Shown one piece after another: positions 9,628 through 18,629 of a stretch of DNA of 64,000 bases. This DNA is from an uncultured Eubacterium sp. Lineage in GTDB: Bacteria > Bacillota > Clostridia > Lachnospirales > Lachnospiraceae. The position numbers and the translations under genes were made by a program. Location of the stretch: positions 1 through 64,000 of the forward strand of contig CAJUAU010000013.1 in NCBI GenBank assembly GCA_910584645.1, in the 5' to 3' direction. The stretch's first letter is position 1. Each line of letters begins with the position of its first letter. The notes under the pieces were generated by a model. That model did not search any database, was not told where the DNA came from, and was given only the letters and a program-made list of their open reading frames with translations.

Positions 9628-10427
9628 GAAAATTAATGAAACACGAATTCAAATCCACCTATCGGATCTTTATTCCCATTTATATCGGGCTGGTGCTGCT
9701 TACACTGGCAGGCAGTTTCTTTATCCAGCTGATACTACATTATGAGGACACGACACCCCTCGCCATTATTTCAGGATTTGGGATCATTCTCCTTGTATTT
9801 GGCTTGATTTTTGTATTTATTTCTCCGTATATTTTCCTTAGTATACGTTTTTATAAAACAACTGCCACCAGGGAGGCTTATCTGACCTTTACAGTTCCCG
9901 CTGAGACGCATCAGATCCTGCTGAGCAAATTCATTGTCTCTTTTGGGTGGACAGTAGCCACCATGATCCTGGCTTATTTCTCTGTTGCCCTCCTCTTTGC
10001 GGCTGGAGGCACCCAAATAAAAGATATGACCAGCTTTTTAATTACCATATTTGAAGAAGATACCAGTCTGATGATCACCCAGATCATCTCCCTGCTGCTC
10101 TCCTGCGCGTTGTCGATCTTGCAGATCTTTACCGCCATTTCACTGGGACAGCTGGTAAGAGATCACCGCATCATTGCATCCCTGGCATTTTACACCGCCC
10201 TCTATACGGTGCAGCAGATCGTAAGTATCGTTGTGCTTCTGCCATTTATGCTCACCGAGATACGCAACAACCTGTCCGCTGAAATAAATACTTTCAGTAC
10301 GGGCCTGCAGAGCAGCACTCCGACGATGAGTGTACTCTTTCTCTCCATTATATTAAGCGTCGTTTTCTCCGTAGCATTTTTCTTCCTGTCGAAATTTATT
10401 CTGAAGAAAAAGCTCAATCTGCTGTAA
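9621..10427 (+). CDS. ABC transporter permease of the GntR operon
   Basis: A 268-residue hydrophobic protein with about six membrane segments. The first follows MLGKLMKHEFKSTYRIFIPI and the last ends at LKKKLNLL. The start overlaps the ATPase stop by seven bases and has GGGAGG seven bases ahead, which indicates translational coupling. No catalytic motif is expected. It is likely the membrane half of an exporter with the preceding ATPase. Confidence 0.88.
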   Translation: MLGKLMKHEFKSTYRIFIPIYIGLVLLTLAGSFFIQLILHYEDTTPLAIISGFGIILLVFGLIFVFISPYIFLSIRFYKTTATREAYLTFTVPAETHQILLSKFIVSFGWTVATMILAYFSVALLFAAGGTQIKDMTSFLITIFEEDTSLMITQIISLLLSCALSILQIFTAISLGQLVRDHRIIASLAFYTALYTVQQIVSIVVLLPFMLTEIRNNLSAEINTFSTGLQSSTPTMSVLFLSIILSVVFSVAFFFLSKFILKKKLNLL

Positions 10428-10444
10428 ACGGAATAACGATGTGA

Positions 10445-10471
10445 AAGCGGCGGCTGATAACTGCGCCGCTT
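10445..10471 (+). terminator. Possible terminator hairpin after the ABC operon
   Basis: AAGCGGCG and CGCCGCTT form a perfect 8-bp stem directly after the permease stop. No T tract follows on the plus strand, so the role is uncertain. Confidence 0.3.
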
Positions 10472-10976
10472 AGGGAATGGCTTTGCCGCCCTTTTCTAAA
10501 TACCGATATCGACATTTCGGGGCGACGGGATCTGGATTCTTTTTCCTGAATACAGGTCCCTTTTTTCTTTCTGGATCATTTTTTCGTAATTTTTGTGCAT
10601 GGTTTCTGCACATCCCAAGTTGCGTATGCAACTTGCCAATAAGTCCGCCAGGACTTATTTTTTCGTACAGTCTTGCTATGTAGAACAGGTCGCGCAGCGG
10701 CATGCTCGGATTCACCGTGGACTGGTGCTCGTACAGGTTCAGCCACAGGTCCACCACGCAAGATACGTCGTTTTTCATCGACATGTAGACAGCGTTTTCC
10801 AGGCCCGCCGCTTCCAGCTCTTCCGGATTTTTGTACTGTGTGCCGTTTACTGCGTTGTAGAGTTCCAGGAGTTCTGTCTTGTCCCGGTACAACATCCGGA
10901 ATACGGTGTCTTTGTAGTTTCTTTGTGCCGGCGTTCCCTGAATCGGATCTGCCGGTATTTCTTCTCTTTTTTTCAT
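10470..10976 (-). pseudogene. Truncated Rpn/PD-(D/E)XK-type transposase-nuclease
   Basis: The first 100 residues match the N-terminus of Rpn-type nuclease/putative transposase proteins common in Lachnospiraceae: RNYKDTVFRMLYRDKTELLE, LYNAVNGTQYKNPEELE, then ENAVYMSMKNDVSCVVD and LYEHQSTVNPSMPLRDLFYI. After ARLYEK the family similarity stops. The frame runs through palindromic repeat DNA (10616-10659) into an arginine/lysine-rich tail without recognisable domain character. The usual family length is about 300 residues, so two thirds of the protein, including most of the nuclease core, is missing. A good ribosome site (GGAGGG) precedes the ATG, so a short product could still be made. Confidence 0.75.
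10616..10659. repeat. Pair of palindromic repeats inside the Rpn remnant
   Basis: CAAGTTGC-GTAT-GCAACTTG (10616-10635) and AATAAGTCC-GCCA-GGACTTATT (10638-10659) are two adjacent perfect hairpins. The second resembles the hairpin at 22146-22167. They begin exactly where the protein similarity of the Rpn remnant ends. Confidence 0.7.
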
Positions 10977-11202
10977 TTACCCTCCGTTCTGCAGAGGGCT
11001 GCTTCCTCTCATTTTCAAACAACCGCCCTGCTTTTTTCTGATTTTCTGGAATCAAGCATTGACGTTCTTTGAGAATGAAAGATTTTTCAGATAATAAAAG
11101 AATGGTAATGCTTTTTACTACCATAACATACAGGTATGGTTTTATCAACCGTATTATTTAGTTTTAATTGGATTTTTTGCTATCTAGAACTACAGATGAA
11201 TC

Positions 11203-11231
11203 AAAAAAGCCCTACTGTATTTCTACAATAG
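11203..11231 (-). terminator. Intrinsic terminator after the NUDIX gene
   Basis: On the minus strand CTATTGTA-GAAA-TACAGTAG forms an 8-bp stem with a GNRA-like loop, followed by GGGCTTTTTT. It lies about 55 bases after the NUDIX stop and likely ends the U32-ftsW-PBP-NUDIX transcript. Confidence 0.75.
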
Positions 11232-11286
11232 AACTTTCTTAAAATCAAAACTATACAACGATGAGAAACTATATCTTCCAATCTTC

Positions 11287-11745
11287 CTACCTTATCCCGA
11301 TCGGCTGGTCATTCCACATACACTCTCTTTTTAACTTCTGGTATTCTTTATATGCCCGTTCCAGGATCTTCCTTTCATTTCCAAACTTTAGAAGATGAAA
11401 GGCCTCATGGAATTTATAAAAACCAGCGTCATAAAAATCTTCTTCTCTCTGGGGGTGGCAGGAAAAGCTATCCGTTTGCATCAGATACCAGTGTACATTT
11501 TTCTCCACCACATCATCCGGAACATTAAAACTATAATTGCTGGAACCTATATATTTTACGATCCTGCCAAATACTCCGCTTTCTTCCCGGACTTCCCGAA
11601 AGGCAGTCTCTTCAAACTCTTCTCCCGCTTCCACTGTTCCCTTGGGAAGAACCCAGCCATCATACCGTTTTTTATATTTTTTATACAACAGCAGAATCTT
11701 ACCTTTAAAGATTACAACTCCGCCGCAGCTGACGATCTGACGCAC
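11287..11745 (-). CDS. NUDIX hydrolase
   Basis: A 152-residue NUDIX protein. The catalytic box is complete: G, five residues, E, seven residues, then REVREESGV (in GTVEAGEEFEETAFREVREE). It probably hydrolyses a nucleoside diphosphate linked to another group. The substrate is not readable from the sequence. It follows the PBP stop by 20 bases on the same strand, so it is likely the last gene of the envelope cluster. Confidence 0.9.
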   Translation of the reverse strand: MRQIVSCGGVVIFKGKILLLYKKYKKRYDGWVLPKGTVEAGEEFEETAFREVREESGVFGRIVKYIGSSNYSFNVPDDVVEKNVHWYLMQTDSFSCHPQREEDFYDAGFYKFHEAFHLLKFGNERKILERAYKEYQKLKRECMWNDQPIGIR

Positions 11746-11765
11746 ACAGCTTCCCTCCTTCCAAT

Positions 11766-13247
11766 CTAAAAGTATGCATCGAATATCTTTCTTGCAATGG
11801 GAACCGCATGGGCACTTCCGGTCCCTGCTCCCTCCACAATGATACTTACTACCAGCTGTCTTCCGCCCTTTTCTGCGTACCCTGTAAACCAGGCATGGGA
11901 ATCCGTGGATCCCTCTTTAAACTGCGCAGAACCAGTTTTACCTCCCGCTTTGTAGCGGCTGGTATTTAACGCTGTGGCAGTACCGCTCAGCACCGTTTCC
12001 CTCATATATTCTTTCAGAACTTTTGCCTCTTTTTTTGTGATCGGTGCCGCCACCTCAGAAGGTTCCTGCTGTCTCACTACATTGCCATAAGTATCCTCGA
12101 TTCGGTCTACAAGATAGGGCTTCATCAGCTTACCTTCGTTTAAAACAGCCGATACCAGAAAAGAATTCTGCAGGGGTGTTGTCAGGACGGTTCCCTGGCC
12201 GATGGCCGCCTGCATAATATCGCCCTTCTCTTCCCCGCTGGCAATATCAAACCGGGATGATTTCTGTTCCAGCTCCTTAATGGGCAGTGTCTTATTGTAA
12301 TACAGAGAACTGCACAAACCGTTCCAATCGGAGGGATTCAGCTCCGCACCAATCTGGGCAAAGGCGGCGTTGCAGGACTCAGAAAATGCTTTTTTCAGTC
12401 CAATGGTTCCATGGACCTCATGCCCATAACAGCGGATTGCCTCTTTTCCCTTGCCAATGCTTCCGGTACAGGTATAACGAAATTCTTCATAGTGGCTGGT
12501 CTCTCTCATATACTCCAGCGTAGTATATAGCTTAAAGGTGGATCCCGGCGGATACAAACCCTGGGTCGCCCGGTTGTAAAGGGCAGAATCATCATCATTA
12601 TCCCGGATCAGTGATTCCCAGTTCCGGTCCAGCTGGTTTGGATCAAAAGATGGCTTTGAAACCAGGGCAAGGATCTTTCCCGTGGAAGGCTCTGTCACCA
12701 CTACAGCGCCCCGCCGGCTGCCCAGGGATTCACTGGCGATCTGGGATAACTTTACATTTAACGTGGTAACCACATTGTTTCCTGGGTTTTTTTCTCCCTT
12801 CAATTCATTAAACAACCCGGTCAGGGGATTGATCCCGGTGGTCAGCATCGTATATCCTTCCGAAGCCTCCAGACCCGTCTTCCCATGACTGACACGCCCT
12901 ACTACATGGGCAAACAGCTCGTTATATGGATACACTCTTTTTTCATTCCCTTTACTATCTGTTTCTGTTTTTGCCAGTACCTTTCCCTTATCCGAGAGAA
13001 TACTTCCTTTCTGAATCCTCTCTGCCAAAAGCTCCTGTCTCTTATTTTGCGGATTATTTAGAATTTTATCCGTATCTCCCATCAAAAACCAGATCACATA
13101 GGAAGCCATAAAGACAAAAAGAAACATAAAAATATAGGTGACAGCGGCCATTTCCCGGTTCATCCGCTTCCGCTTCTTAACCTCTGTTCCTGGCTCTTCT
13201 CTTCCCCTCTCTCTTTCTTTTTCCCTCGCTCTTTCTTTCCTCTTCAA
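11766..13247 (-). CDS. Class B penicillin-binding protein (peptidoglycan transpeptidase)
   Basis: The 493-residue protein has a basic N-terminus, one membrane anchor (about residues 35-55) and a transpeptidase domain. Ser236 lies in PPGSTFKL, SCN is at 291-293 and KTG at 436-438. It cross-links peptidoglycan outside the membrane. The pairing with FtsW/RodA downstream of U32 resembles PbpA/FtsW or RodA units that act together. The chosen start is a TTG with AGGAGG six bases ahead, giving a 71-base overlap with ftsW. An ATG at 13163 (MNREMAAV) would remove the overlap but lacks a clear ribosome site. The overlap is purine-rich and encodes Lys/Arg/Glu-rich tails in both frames. Confidence 0.92.
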   Translation of the reverse strand: MKRKERAREKERERGREEPGTEVKKRKRMNREMAAVTYIFMFLFVFMASYVIWFLMGDTDKILNNPQNKRQELLAERIQKGSILSDKGKVLAKTETDSKGNEKRVYPYNELFAHVVGRVSHGKTGLEASEGYTMLTTGINPLTGLFNELKGEKNPGNNVVTTLNVKLSQIASESLGSRRGAVVVTEPSTGKILALVSKPSFDPNQLDRNWESLIRDNDDDSALYNRATQGLYPPGSTFKLYTTLEYMRETSHYEEFRYTCTGSIGKGKEAIRCYGHEVHGTIGLKKAFSESCNAAFAQIGAELNPSDWNGLCSSLYYNKTLPIKELEQKSSRFDIASGEEKGDIMQAAIGQGTVLTTPLQNSFLVSAVLNEGKLMKPYLVDRIEDTYGNVVRQQEPSEVAAPITKKEAKVLKEYMRETVLSGTATALNTSRYKAGGKTGSAQFKEGSTDSHAWFTGYAEKGGRQLVVSIIVEGAGTGSAHAVPIARKIFDAYF

Positions 13248-14556
13248 GGCTCTCCTCCTCTCTTCCGTTCAACACATACATTCCCTGAATGATACTGAAT
13301 ATCATGATCGTAGTCATGATGGAACTTCCTCCATAACTGATCAGCGGCAGTGTCACTCCGGTAGACGGAATAAATTTGGTCACGCCCCCCACACATAAAA
13401 ACACCTGGAAAATAAATACTACGCTGAGACCAAATGCCGTTAATTTATAAAACTGTTTTTTCATTTTCATGGCAATATTGACAAACATGATATAGCTGCT
13501 CAGATAAACCAGGATCAGACAGATGGCAAATACGCCGCCCAGCTCCTCGGAGATCGCTGAAAATACAAAATCACTCTCCACCACCGGTACACTGGAAGGG
13601 AGCCCCTTTCCCAAGCCCATGCCGATAAATCCTCCGGTACCAATGGCAAATAACGACCTCGCCACCTGGTACCCCTCATTTTCAATCGTCCCCCAGGGAT
13701 CCTGCCATGCCAGGACACGGGTCCGCACATGGGCAAACAGCCGGTAGGCCACCACTGCCGCCAGGGCACCTCCTCCCAGGCCGGCCCCCAGATACGCCAC
13801 ATTCATCGTAGCCACATAAAGCACCATCACATAGGTGATAAAATAGATCAGCGCGGCGCCGAGATCTTTTTCCGCCACAAGAATAATGACATGGACCGCC
13901 GCCACACCGGAAATCAAGACAATATGCTTAAATCTTGTACTCTTCGCCAATAGCGAAGAAATAAAAAATACATACAGGATCTTCACGAATTCTGAGGGCT
14001 GAATGGATACCCCGCCAATGCTGATCCAGTTTTTAGAGCCCCATTTTTCCACCCCTATGACGAAAACCAGAAGCAGAAACAAAATCCCTGCCAGCGCATA
14101 CTGCCATCCTAAACGTTCCAAAATACCAAATCTCTCAATAAAAAACGGAACAAATATGCACAATACCATGGCGATGGACGCCAGCACCAGCTGATGAATG
14201 GCATAACTGTAAGAAAGCCTTCCTAATATGATAAACCCCACCATCATGCACATCATCATATTGTTCAGAACAAGCTTGGACAGTCCTTTGTAACACACCT
14301 GGTAGATCTTGATGAAGATAAAGTAAAACGCAAGTTCCGCCAGCCATAAAAAAATATATACCAGAGACATATTTTCCATGATCAGCAGCAGACTCATCAC
14401 CGTGTGCAAAAGAACGGTCAGGGTTCTCTGAACAGCGAACACCCGGTTCTGTCTTGCCTTGTCTTTGCTGGCAAAGGCCCGGTATGAATAAAAAGTATAT
14501 ATGCCAAACACCAGAATGATCACATATCTGGCAAGCTCTACGATAAAAAGCTCCAT
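13177..14556 (-). CDS. FtsW/RodA/SpoVE-family peptidoglycan glycosyltransferase
   Basis: A 459-residue SEDS protein with about ten membrane segments that polymerises lipid II. Family features are GSKNWISIGGVSIQPSEFVK, AEKDLGAALIYF, GEGKGLPSSVP-like (GMGLGKGLPSSVPVVESDFV), FSAISEELG and STGVTLPLISYGGSS. The frame is open from 14643, but MELFIVELARYV at 14556 starts at the first membrane region and follows AGAGAGG. This start overlaps the U32 stop by 19 bases. Its C-terminus is strongly basic and overlaps the PBP start. Which of FtsW, RodA or SpoVE it equals cannot be settled here. Confidence 0.93.
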   Translation of the reverse strand: MELFIVELARYVIILVFGIYTFYSYRAFASKDKARQNRVFAVQRTLTVLLHTVMSLLLIMENMSLVYIFLWLAELAFYFIFIKIYQVCYKGLSKLVLNNMMMCMMVGFIILGRLSYSYAIHQLVLASIAMVLCIFVPFFIERFGILERLGWQYALAGILFLLLVFVIGVEKWGSKNWISIGGVSIQPSEFVKILYVFFISSLLAKSTRFKHIVLISGVAAVHVIILVAEKDLGAALIYFITYVMVLYVATMNVAYLGAGLGGGALAAVVAYRLFAHVRTRVLAWQDPWGTIENEGYQVARSLFAIGTGGFIGMGLGKGLPSSVPVVESDFVFSAISEELGGVFAICLILVYLSSYIMFVNIAMKMKKQFYKLTAFGLSVVFIFQVFLCVGGVTKFIPSTGVTLPLISYGGSSIMTTIMIFSIIQGMYVLNGREEESLEEERKSEGKRKREGKRRARNRG

Positions 14557-16829
14557 TGCTCCAAAACCTCTCTTACCTCTTCTGTATCTTCCGACCGGAA
14601 CTGTATCTCCGGGATCCCCGCCAGATCCTCCGGCTCCTGCCATCCCGGATTTTTTTCATATATTACATTGTAACAGTAATTACAATAATTTACCACCGTA
14701 AAGTCATCTTTTTTCGGCGTACTGATCTCCAGCTCCCGGCTCCTGCCCTCCGGGCCGGAACACTTTCCCAGTTCCAGGCTGACACAGCCTTCTGTAGTCA
14801 TGACTGCCCTTCTTCCATATGCCATATAACTGTGCCCCAGCAGCCCCAGCTGGTCGTAAACCCTGCCCGCCCTGCGATTCCAGAGATAGAGTTCCTGACC
14901 TGCGACCCACTCCCTCTTCTGGTTCCAGAGCTGATCTACAACCGGAAGCGCCTCGATGGACGACAGGACGGCTCCGACGCATCCCGGTTCTTGAAAACAG
15001 CTGCCATACCCACTCCAGAGAGCAAGAAAGCGGGATTTATTTTTTTCGCGCAGCACTCTTGGAAGGGAAATATAATAACTGAATTCTCCTGCTTCTTCTG
15101 CCAGCCGGCTCCATTCCTCCGGCGAAAACTCCTCCAGGGGGAAATGCAGTCTCGTATTTGTAGCATTTACCTTTGGCGCCTTTTTTACTCCTTCTATCTG
15201 ACGGAAATCTGTTATCTGTATCAGAGTAAACTGTTCCCCGCTGAAAAACTCCCCACAGGTTTCTTTACTTTCCTCATTGCCGGGAATCTGTTCCTGGATC
15301 CGCTCCGCCTTCCGGTAACTCCGCTCCAGGATTTTTTGTTCCAAAACTTCAAAAGCCTGGCGCCGCAGGGCGGCGATGCTTCCCAGAGGTACAAAGAGCT
15401 GTTCTTCGATGGACAGAGTCAGATCTTCAAATATAAACTGGCTCTCCCCGGTTTTTCTCAGACGTTTTTCTATATCCCCAGAGTCTACCGGTTTTCCCTT
15501 TGCCCTCTCTGCTACAGCTCCTTCCATCTGACAGGACAGATCACCAAAAATCAGCTCCAGCCTGACGGGTTCACCATAGACTGCAGTGAAAATTCCCCGT
15601 ACTGGAACTTTTGTATTTTTCCTGCCCTCTTCGATCCCTTCGTCAATCTCCTTTAGGAGCTCATTATTCCTGGTACGGTACACCTTCTGCCCTGCCCGCA
15701 GCGGGCTTCCTTTTTTATAACGTGCCCTCACCTTTCCAGACCTCGGCACGCCTTCCTTTAATGTATACTCGTACACACTGCGCCCCTCTCCGTCCCGGAA
15801 CTCCACCACGTCCTGGGGATGAAGGGGGATTTCTGCCCGGTATTCCACCGTATCTTTGCTGACAGCCAGCACCGTCCCCGCCAGAACACCATAATGACTA
15901 TTTTTACTGCGGTATATGATATTTTTTTTCGATGGCTCAAATAAATAGCCCCGGGTAAATCCTCCCCGGTTATAAATGTCCGCCAGTTTCCGTATATCCT
16001 TTTTTAATTCCTTATCATCTACCGGAATACCGGAAAGGCAGGCATCGGCATAGGTCCGGTACAGATACGAAGTATAGGCGGTATAGGCAGGTTTTTTCAT
16101 CCGTCCCTCGATCTTAAAGGAATCAACCCCTGCCTGAATCAGCTCTCCCACCTGTCCCAGGGTACACAGATCCTTCGGGCTCAATAGATAACCTGCTTTT
16201 TTCCCCTCTGCCTTGTAAGGCAGCCGGCAGGGCTGGGCACACATACCGCGGTTGCCGCTTCTGCCGCCGATCACCTTGCTCATCAGACACTGCCCGGAAT
16301 AGCAGTAACACAGAGCCCCGTGGACAAATACCTCAATCTCCAGATCCGTCACCTGCCGCATCCGGGCAATCTCCCGGATCGTCAGTTCCCGCGCCGGAAC
16401 GATCCTGGTCACCCCAAAGGGTTTCAGAAGATTGGCACCCTCCCCTGTCAGGAGAGTCATCTGGGTACTGGCATGTATATCCATATCCGGAAAGTACTCC
16501 CTTACAAAGTCCATCACCCCAAAATCCTGTACAATCACCGCATCCAGCCCGTGTTCATACAGTGTCCGGATCATATCATATAAACTTCCCTCCAGTTCCT
16601 CCTCTGTCAGAAGGGTATTCACTGTGAGGTAGATCTTTTTTCCGTGCAGATGGGCAAAATCCAGTATTCGGCACAGCTCCTCTACATCCGGATTGTCCGC
16701 AAAGGCCCTCGCTGAAAAACGGCTTGTCCCGGTATAAACGGCATCTGCCCCTCCATATATTCCTGCATAAATGGCTTCCCGGGATCCTCCCGGCGCCAGA
16801 ATCTCAACATTTTTCACCATTTCACCCAT
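14538..16829 (-). CDS. Peptidase U32 family protein with DUF3656 (RlhA-like)
   Basis: The 763-residue protein starts with the U32 domain (EILAPGGSREAIYAGIYGGA). It has the U32 signature EVFVHGALCYCYSGQCLMS with the clustered cysteines, plus CAQPCRLPY. The middle region resembles DUF3656, the combination found in E. coli RlhA, which hydroxylates 23S rRNA C2501. A C-terminal extension of about 200 residues ends with CNYCYNVIYEKNPGW. An rRNA-modifying role is thus more likely than proteolysis, but this is inferred. The longest frame begins at 16889. GGAG nine bases before the ATG at 16829 (MGEMVKNVEIL) is preferred. Confidence 0.88.
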   Translation of the reverse strand: MGEMVKNVEILAPGGSREAIYAGIYGGADAVYTGTSRFSARAFADNPDVEELCRILDFAHLHGKKIYLTVNTLLTEEELEGSLYDMIRTLYEHGLDAVIVQDFGVMDFVREYFPDMDIHASTQMTLLTGEGANLLKPFGVTRIVPARELTIREIARMRQVTDLEIEVFVHGALCYCYSGQCLMSKVIGGRSGNRGMCAQPCRLPYKAEGKKAGYLLSPKDLCTLGQVGELIQAGVDSFKIEGRMKKPAYTAYTSYLYRTYADACLSGIPVDDKELKKDIRKLADIYNRGGFTRGYLFEPSKKNIIYRSKNSHYGVLAGTVLAVSKDTVEYRAEIPLHPQDVVEFRDGEGRSVYEYTLKEGVPRSGKVRARYKKGSPLRAGQKVYRTRNNELLKEIDEGIEEGRKNTKVPVRGIFTAVYGEPVRLELIFGDLSCQMEGAVAERAKGKPVDSGDIEKRLRKTGESQFIFEDLTLSIEEQLFVPLGSIAALRRQAFEVLEQKILERSYRKAERIQEQIPGNEESKETCGEFFSGEQFTLIQITDFRQIEGVKKAPKVNATNTRLHFPLEEFSPEEWSRLAEEAGEFSYYISLPRVLREKNKSRFLALWSGYGSCFQEPGCVGAVLSSIEALPVVDQLWNQKREWVAGQELYLWNRRAGRVYDQLGLLGHSYMAYGRRAVMTTEGCVSLELGKCSGPEGRSRELEISTPKKDDFTVVNYCNYCYNVIYEKNPGWQEPEDLAGIPEIQFRSEDTEEVREVLEQWSFLS

Positions 16830-16928
16830 GCTGCAAGTCTCCTTTATGCCCATTTGAGCCAGCTCGGCAGTGCCGCCGGGCCAGATCATGTCTAAAACTC
16901 ATTCCTACGTTCTGCACCCCCTAGAAAA

Positions 16929-16956
16929 ACGGGAACCCGGCAACACCGTTTCCCGT
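16929..16956 (-). terminator. Intrinsic terminator after zapA
   Basis: On the minus strand ACGGGAA and TTCCCGT pair around a 14-base interior and are followed by TTTTTC, 20 bases after the zapA stop. Confidence 0.7.
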
Positions 16957-16975
16957 CTATCTGCTACTCTAATAT

Positions 16976-17851
16976 TTATCGCTTTCCCCGCCGGTTCTTA
17001 TTTTCCAGATCCGTGATACGCCGCTCTGCCGCCTCAATCTTAGCTTTCAGTTCAGCATTTTCTTTCTCACACTCTTCCTGTTTGGCTTTCAGCCCGGCAT
17101 TTGTCTTCTCAGCCTTTTCCTGCTTCGCTTTCAGTTCAGCATTTTCTTTCCCAGTCTCTTCCTGTTTCGCTTTCAGCCCGGCATTTTCTTTCTCACACTC
17201 TTCCTGTTTGGCTTTCAGTTCAGCATTTTCTTTCCCGGTCTCCTCCTGTTTCGCTTTCAGCCCGGCATTTGTCTTCTCAGCCTTTTCCAGTCTCGCTTTC
17301 AGCCTGGCATTTTCTTTCTCTGCCTTTTCCAGCTTAGACATCAGCTCTCCGTTTCTTTTCTCCGTTTCTTTCAGCCTGGCGGCATTTCCACTGCTCTGAG
17401 CCTCTGCGTGAGAAAGTTTTTCTTCCAGTGCGGCCACTTTTGTCATATTATCTTCGTTCTTAACCTTCAGCTCGACGATTTTCTTTTCCGCTTCTTCCAG
17501 ATCGTCTTTCAGGACTTCGTTCTCCTGCCCCACCTTTGCCGTACCGCTTTGGGAATCAAGGACCTCATGCTTCATTTCCAGCACCATCTTATCCTTGCGC
17601 TCATTGTCCTTCTGTATGACCCATGCCTCTTTCTTTGCTTTAAAATAATCATCGGCAATATTAACTGCCAGAAGAATATTCCGAAGATCCATATCCAAGC
17701 TGTAATAATAGTCTTTATCCTTAAATTCCATATATTTGCTGTTTATATATGTCGCTACCTTCTGGAGATATTCGGCGCTCTCAAATCCACAGATCGTATA
17801 TTTTCTTCCATTGATCAATACCTCAACATCGTTTTTGTTCTTCATATTCAT
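16976..17851 (-). CDS. zapA: ZapA-like cell division protein with a long repeat coiled coil
   Basis: The first 95 residues match ZapA, the FtsZ-ring stabilising protein (VEVLINGRKYTICGFESAEY, YLQKVATYIN, LDMDLRNILLAVNIADDYFK). Typical ZapA proteins have about 85-110 residues. This one has 291. The extra 190 residues are charged coiled coil, ending in nine units of 14 residues of the form EETGKENAELKAKQ. Cytoplasmic, at the division ring. AAGGA seven bases before the ATG at 17851 (MNMKN) is the best start. ATGs at 17857 and 17845 are possible. A terminator follows at once. Divergence between the repeat units suggests expansion by unequal recombination. Confidence 0.85.
   Translation of the reverse strand: MNMKNKNDVEVLINGRKYTICGFESAEYLQKVATYINSKYMEFKDKDYYYSLDMDLRNILLAVNIADDYFKAKKEAWVIQKDNERKDKMVLEMKHEVLDSQSGTAKVGQENEVLKDDLEEAEKKIVELKVKNEDNMTKVAALEEKLSHAEAQSSGNAARLKETEKRNGELMSKLEKAEKENARLKARLEKAEKTNAGLKAKQEETGKENAELKAKQEECEKENAGLKAKQEETGKENAELKAKQEKAEKTNAGLKAKQEECEKENAELKAKIEAAERRITDLENKNRRGKR
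16994..17371 (-). repeat. Nine tandem 42-bp coding repeats in zapA
   Basis: Each 42-bp unit encodes 14 residues, two heptads, such as EKAEKTNAGLKAKQ or EECEKENAGLKAKQ. Central units are nearly identical at DNA level, whereas the outer ones (KETEKRNGELMSKL, EAAERRITDLENKN) have diverged. Unit length keeps the coiled-coil register and the reading frame when copy number changes. Confidence 0.85.
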
Positions 17852-17910
17852 CCCCATTTCCTTACAAACAACATGATTCTATACAATTCTACACGATATT
17901 TGATTATACG

Positions 17911-18612
17911 TCAAGATTTGCAGATCCCCTGTCTGCACTCTTCACCAAAAATCTCCCGAAACAGCTGTTCATCCTGAAGAAGCTGCCCAAACCCCCGAAT
18001 CGCATAATCCGAATCCTGTTGTATCTCCGCCCAGGAATCCGCGGATTTTTTATCAAATACCCCCACAGTGCAGAATCCCCCAGCCTTTGCTCCCAGGATT
18101 CCCTGATGAATGTCCTCAAATACCAGACACTCCTGTGGAGAACACGCCAGTTTGCCCGCGGCTTTTATGTATATATCGGGGAACCCTTTTCCCCGCTCCA
18201 CTTCGCTGGTCTCCGTAAAGCACTCAAAGAAATCATACACTCTGTTTCTTTTCAGGCACTCCGTAAATAAAGATGCGTAGGAAGCTGTCGCCACCCCCAG
18301 ATGGATCCCCTGTTCCCGGAGACATACCAACAGTTCCCTGGCATAAGGCTTTATCTGCACTTCCTTATGATAGGTCCGCTCCGCCATATCATTCCATTCT
18401 TTTATGATATCCTCCGGTCTCTCCTTCAGCCCAAAGCGGTCAATGGTATAACAGGCGGTCTCATAAAATCCCAGTGCCTGGATCTCTTTCTGATAATCCG
18501 GAGGCACCTCAAAACCCCGTACTCCCAAAAAATCTTTATCCACCTTATCCCAGACCCACATGGAATCAATCAATGTCCCATCCAAGTCAAAAATAACTCC
18601 TTTTATTTTCAT
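17911..18612 (-). CDS. HAD-family hydrolase (beta-phosphoglucomutase-like phosphatase)
   Basis: A 233-residue HAD protein. Motif I is GVIFDLDGTLIDS, motif II LGVATASY, the lysine is in RGKGFPD and motif IV is CLVFEDIHQGI. The helical cap between motifs I and II fits the beta-phosphoglucomutase/phosphatase subgroup. It should act on a small phosphorylated metabolite in the cytoplasm. GAGAGGG six bases before the ATG at 18612 sets the start. It lies 18 bases after the SGNH gene on the same strand, which suggests co-transcription. Confidence 0.9.
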   Translation of the reverse strand: MKIKGVIFDLDGTLIDSMWVWDKVDKDFLGVRGFEVPPDYQKEIQALGFYETACYTIDRFGLKERPEDIIKEWNDMAERTYHKEVQIKPYARELLVCLREQGIHLGVATASYASLFTECLKRNRVYDFFECFTETSEVERGKGFPDIYIKAAGKLACSPQECLVFEDIHQGILGAKAGGFCTVGVFDKKSADSWAEIQQDSDYAIRGFGQLLQDEQLFREIFGEECRQGICKS

Positions 18613-18629
18613 TGGTATCCCTCTCATTT

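Noticed and set aside
11076..11148. Longer alternative frame overlapping the Rpn remnant (10576-11148)
   Set aside because: It is in another frame from the recognisable Rpn sequence and has no domain of its own.
16994..17371. CRISPR-like array because of regular 42-bp repeats
   Set aside because: The repeats are contiguous, without spacers, and encode in-frame heptads of ZapA.
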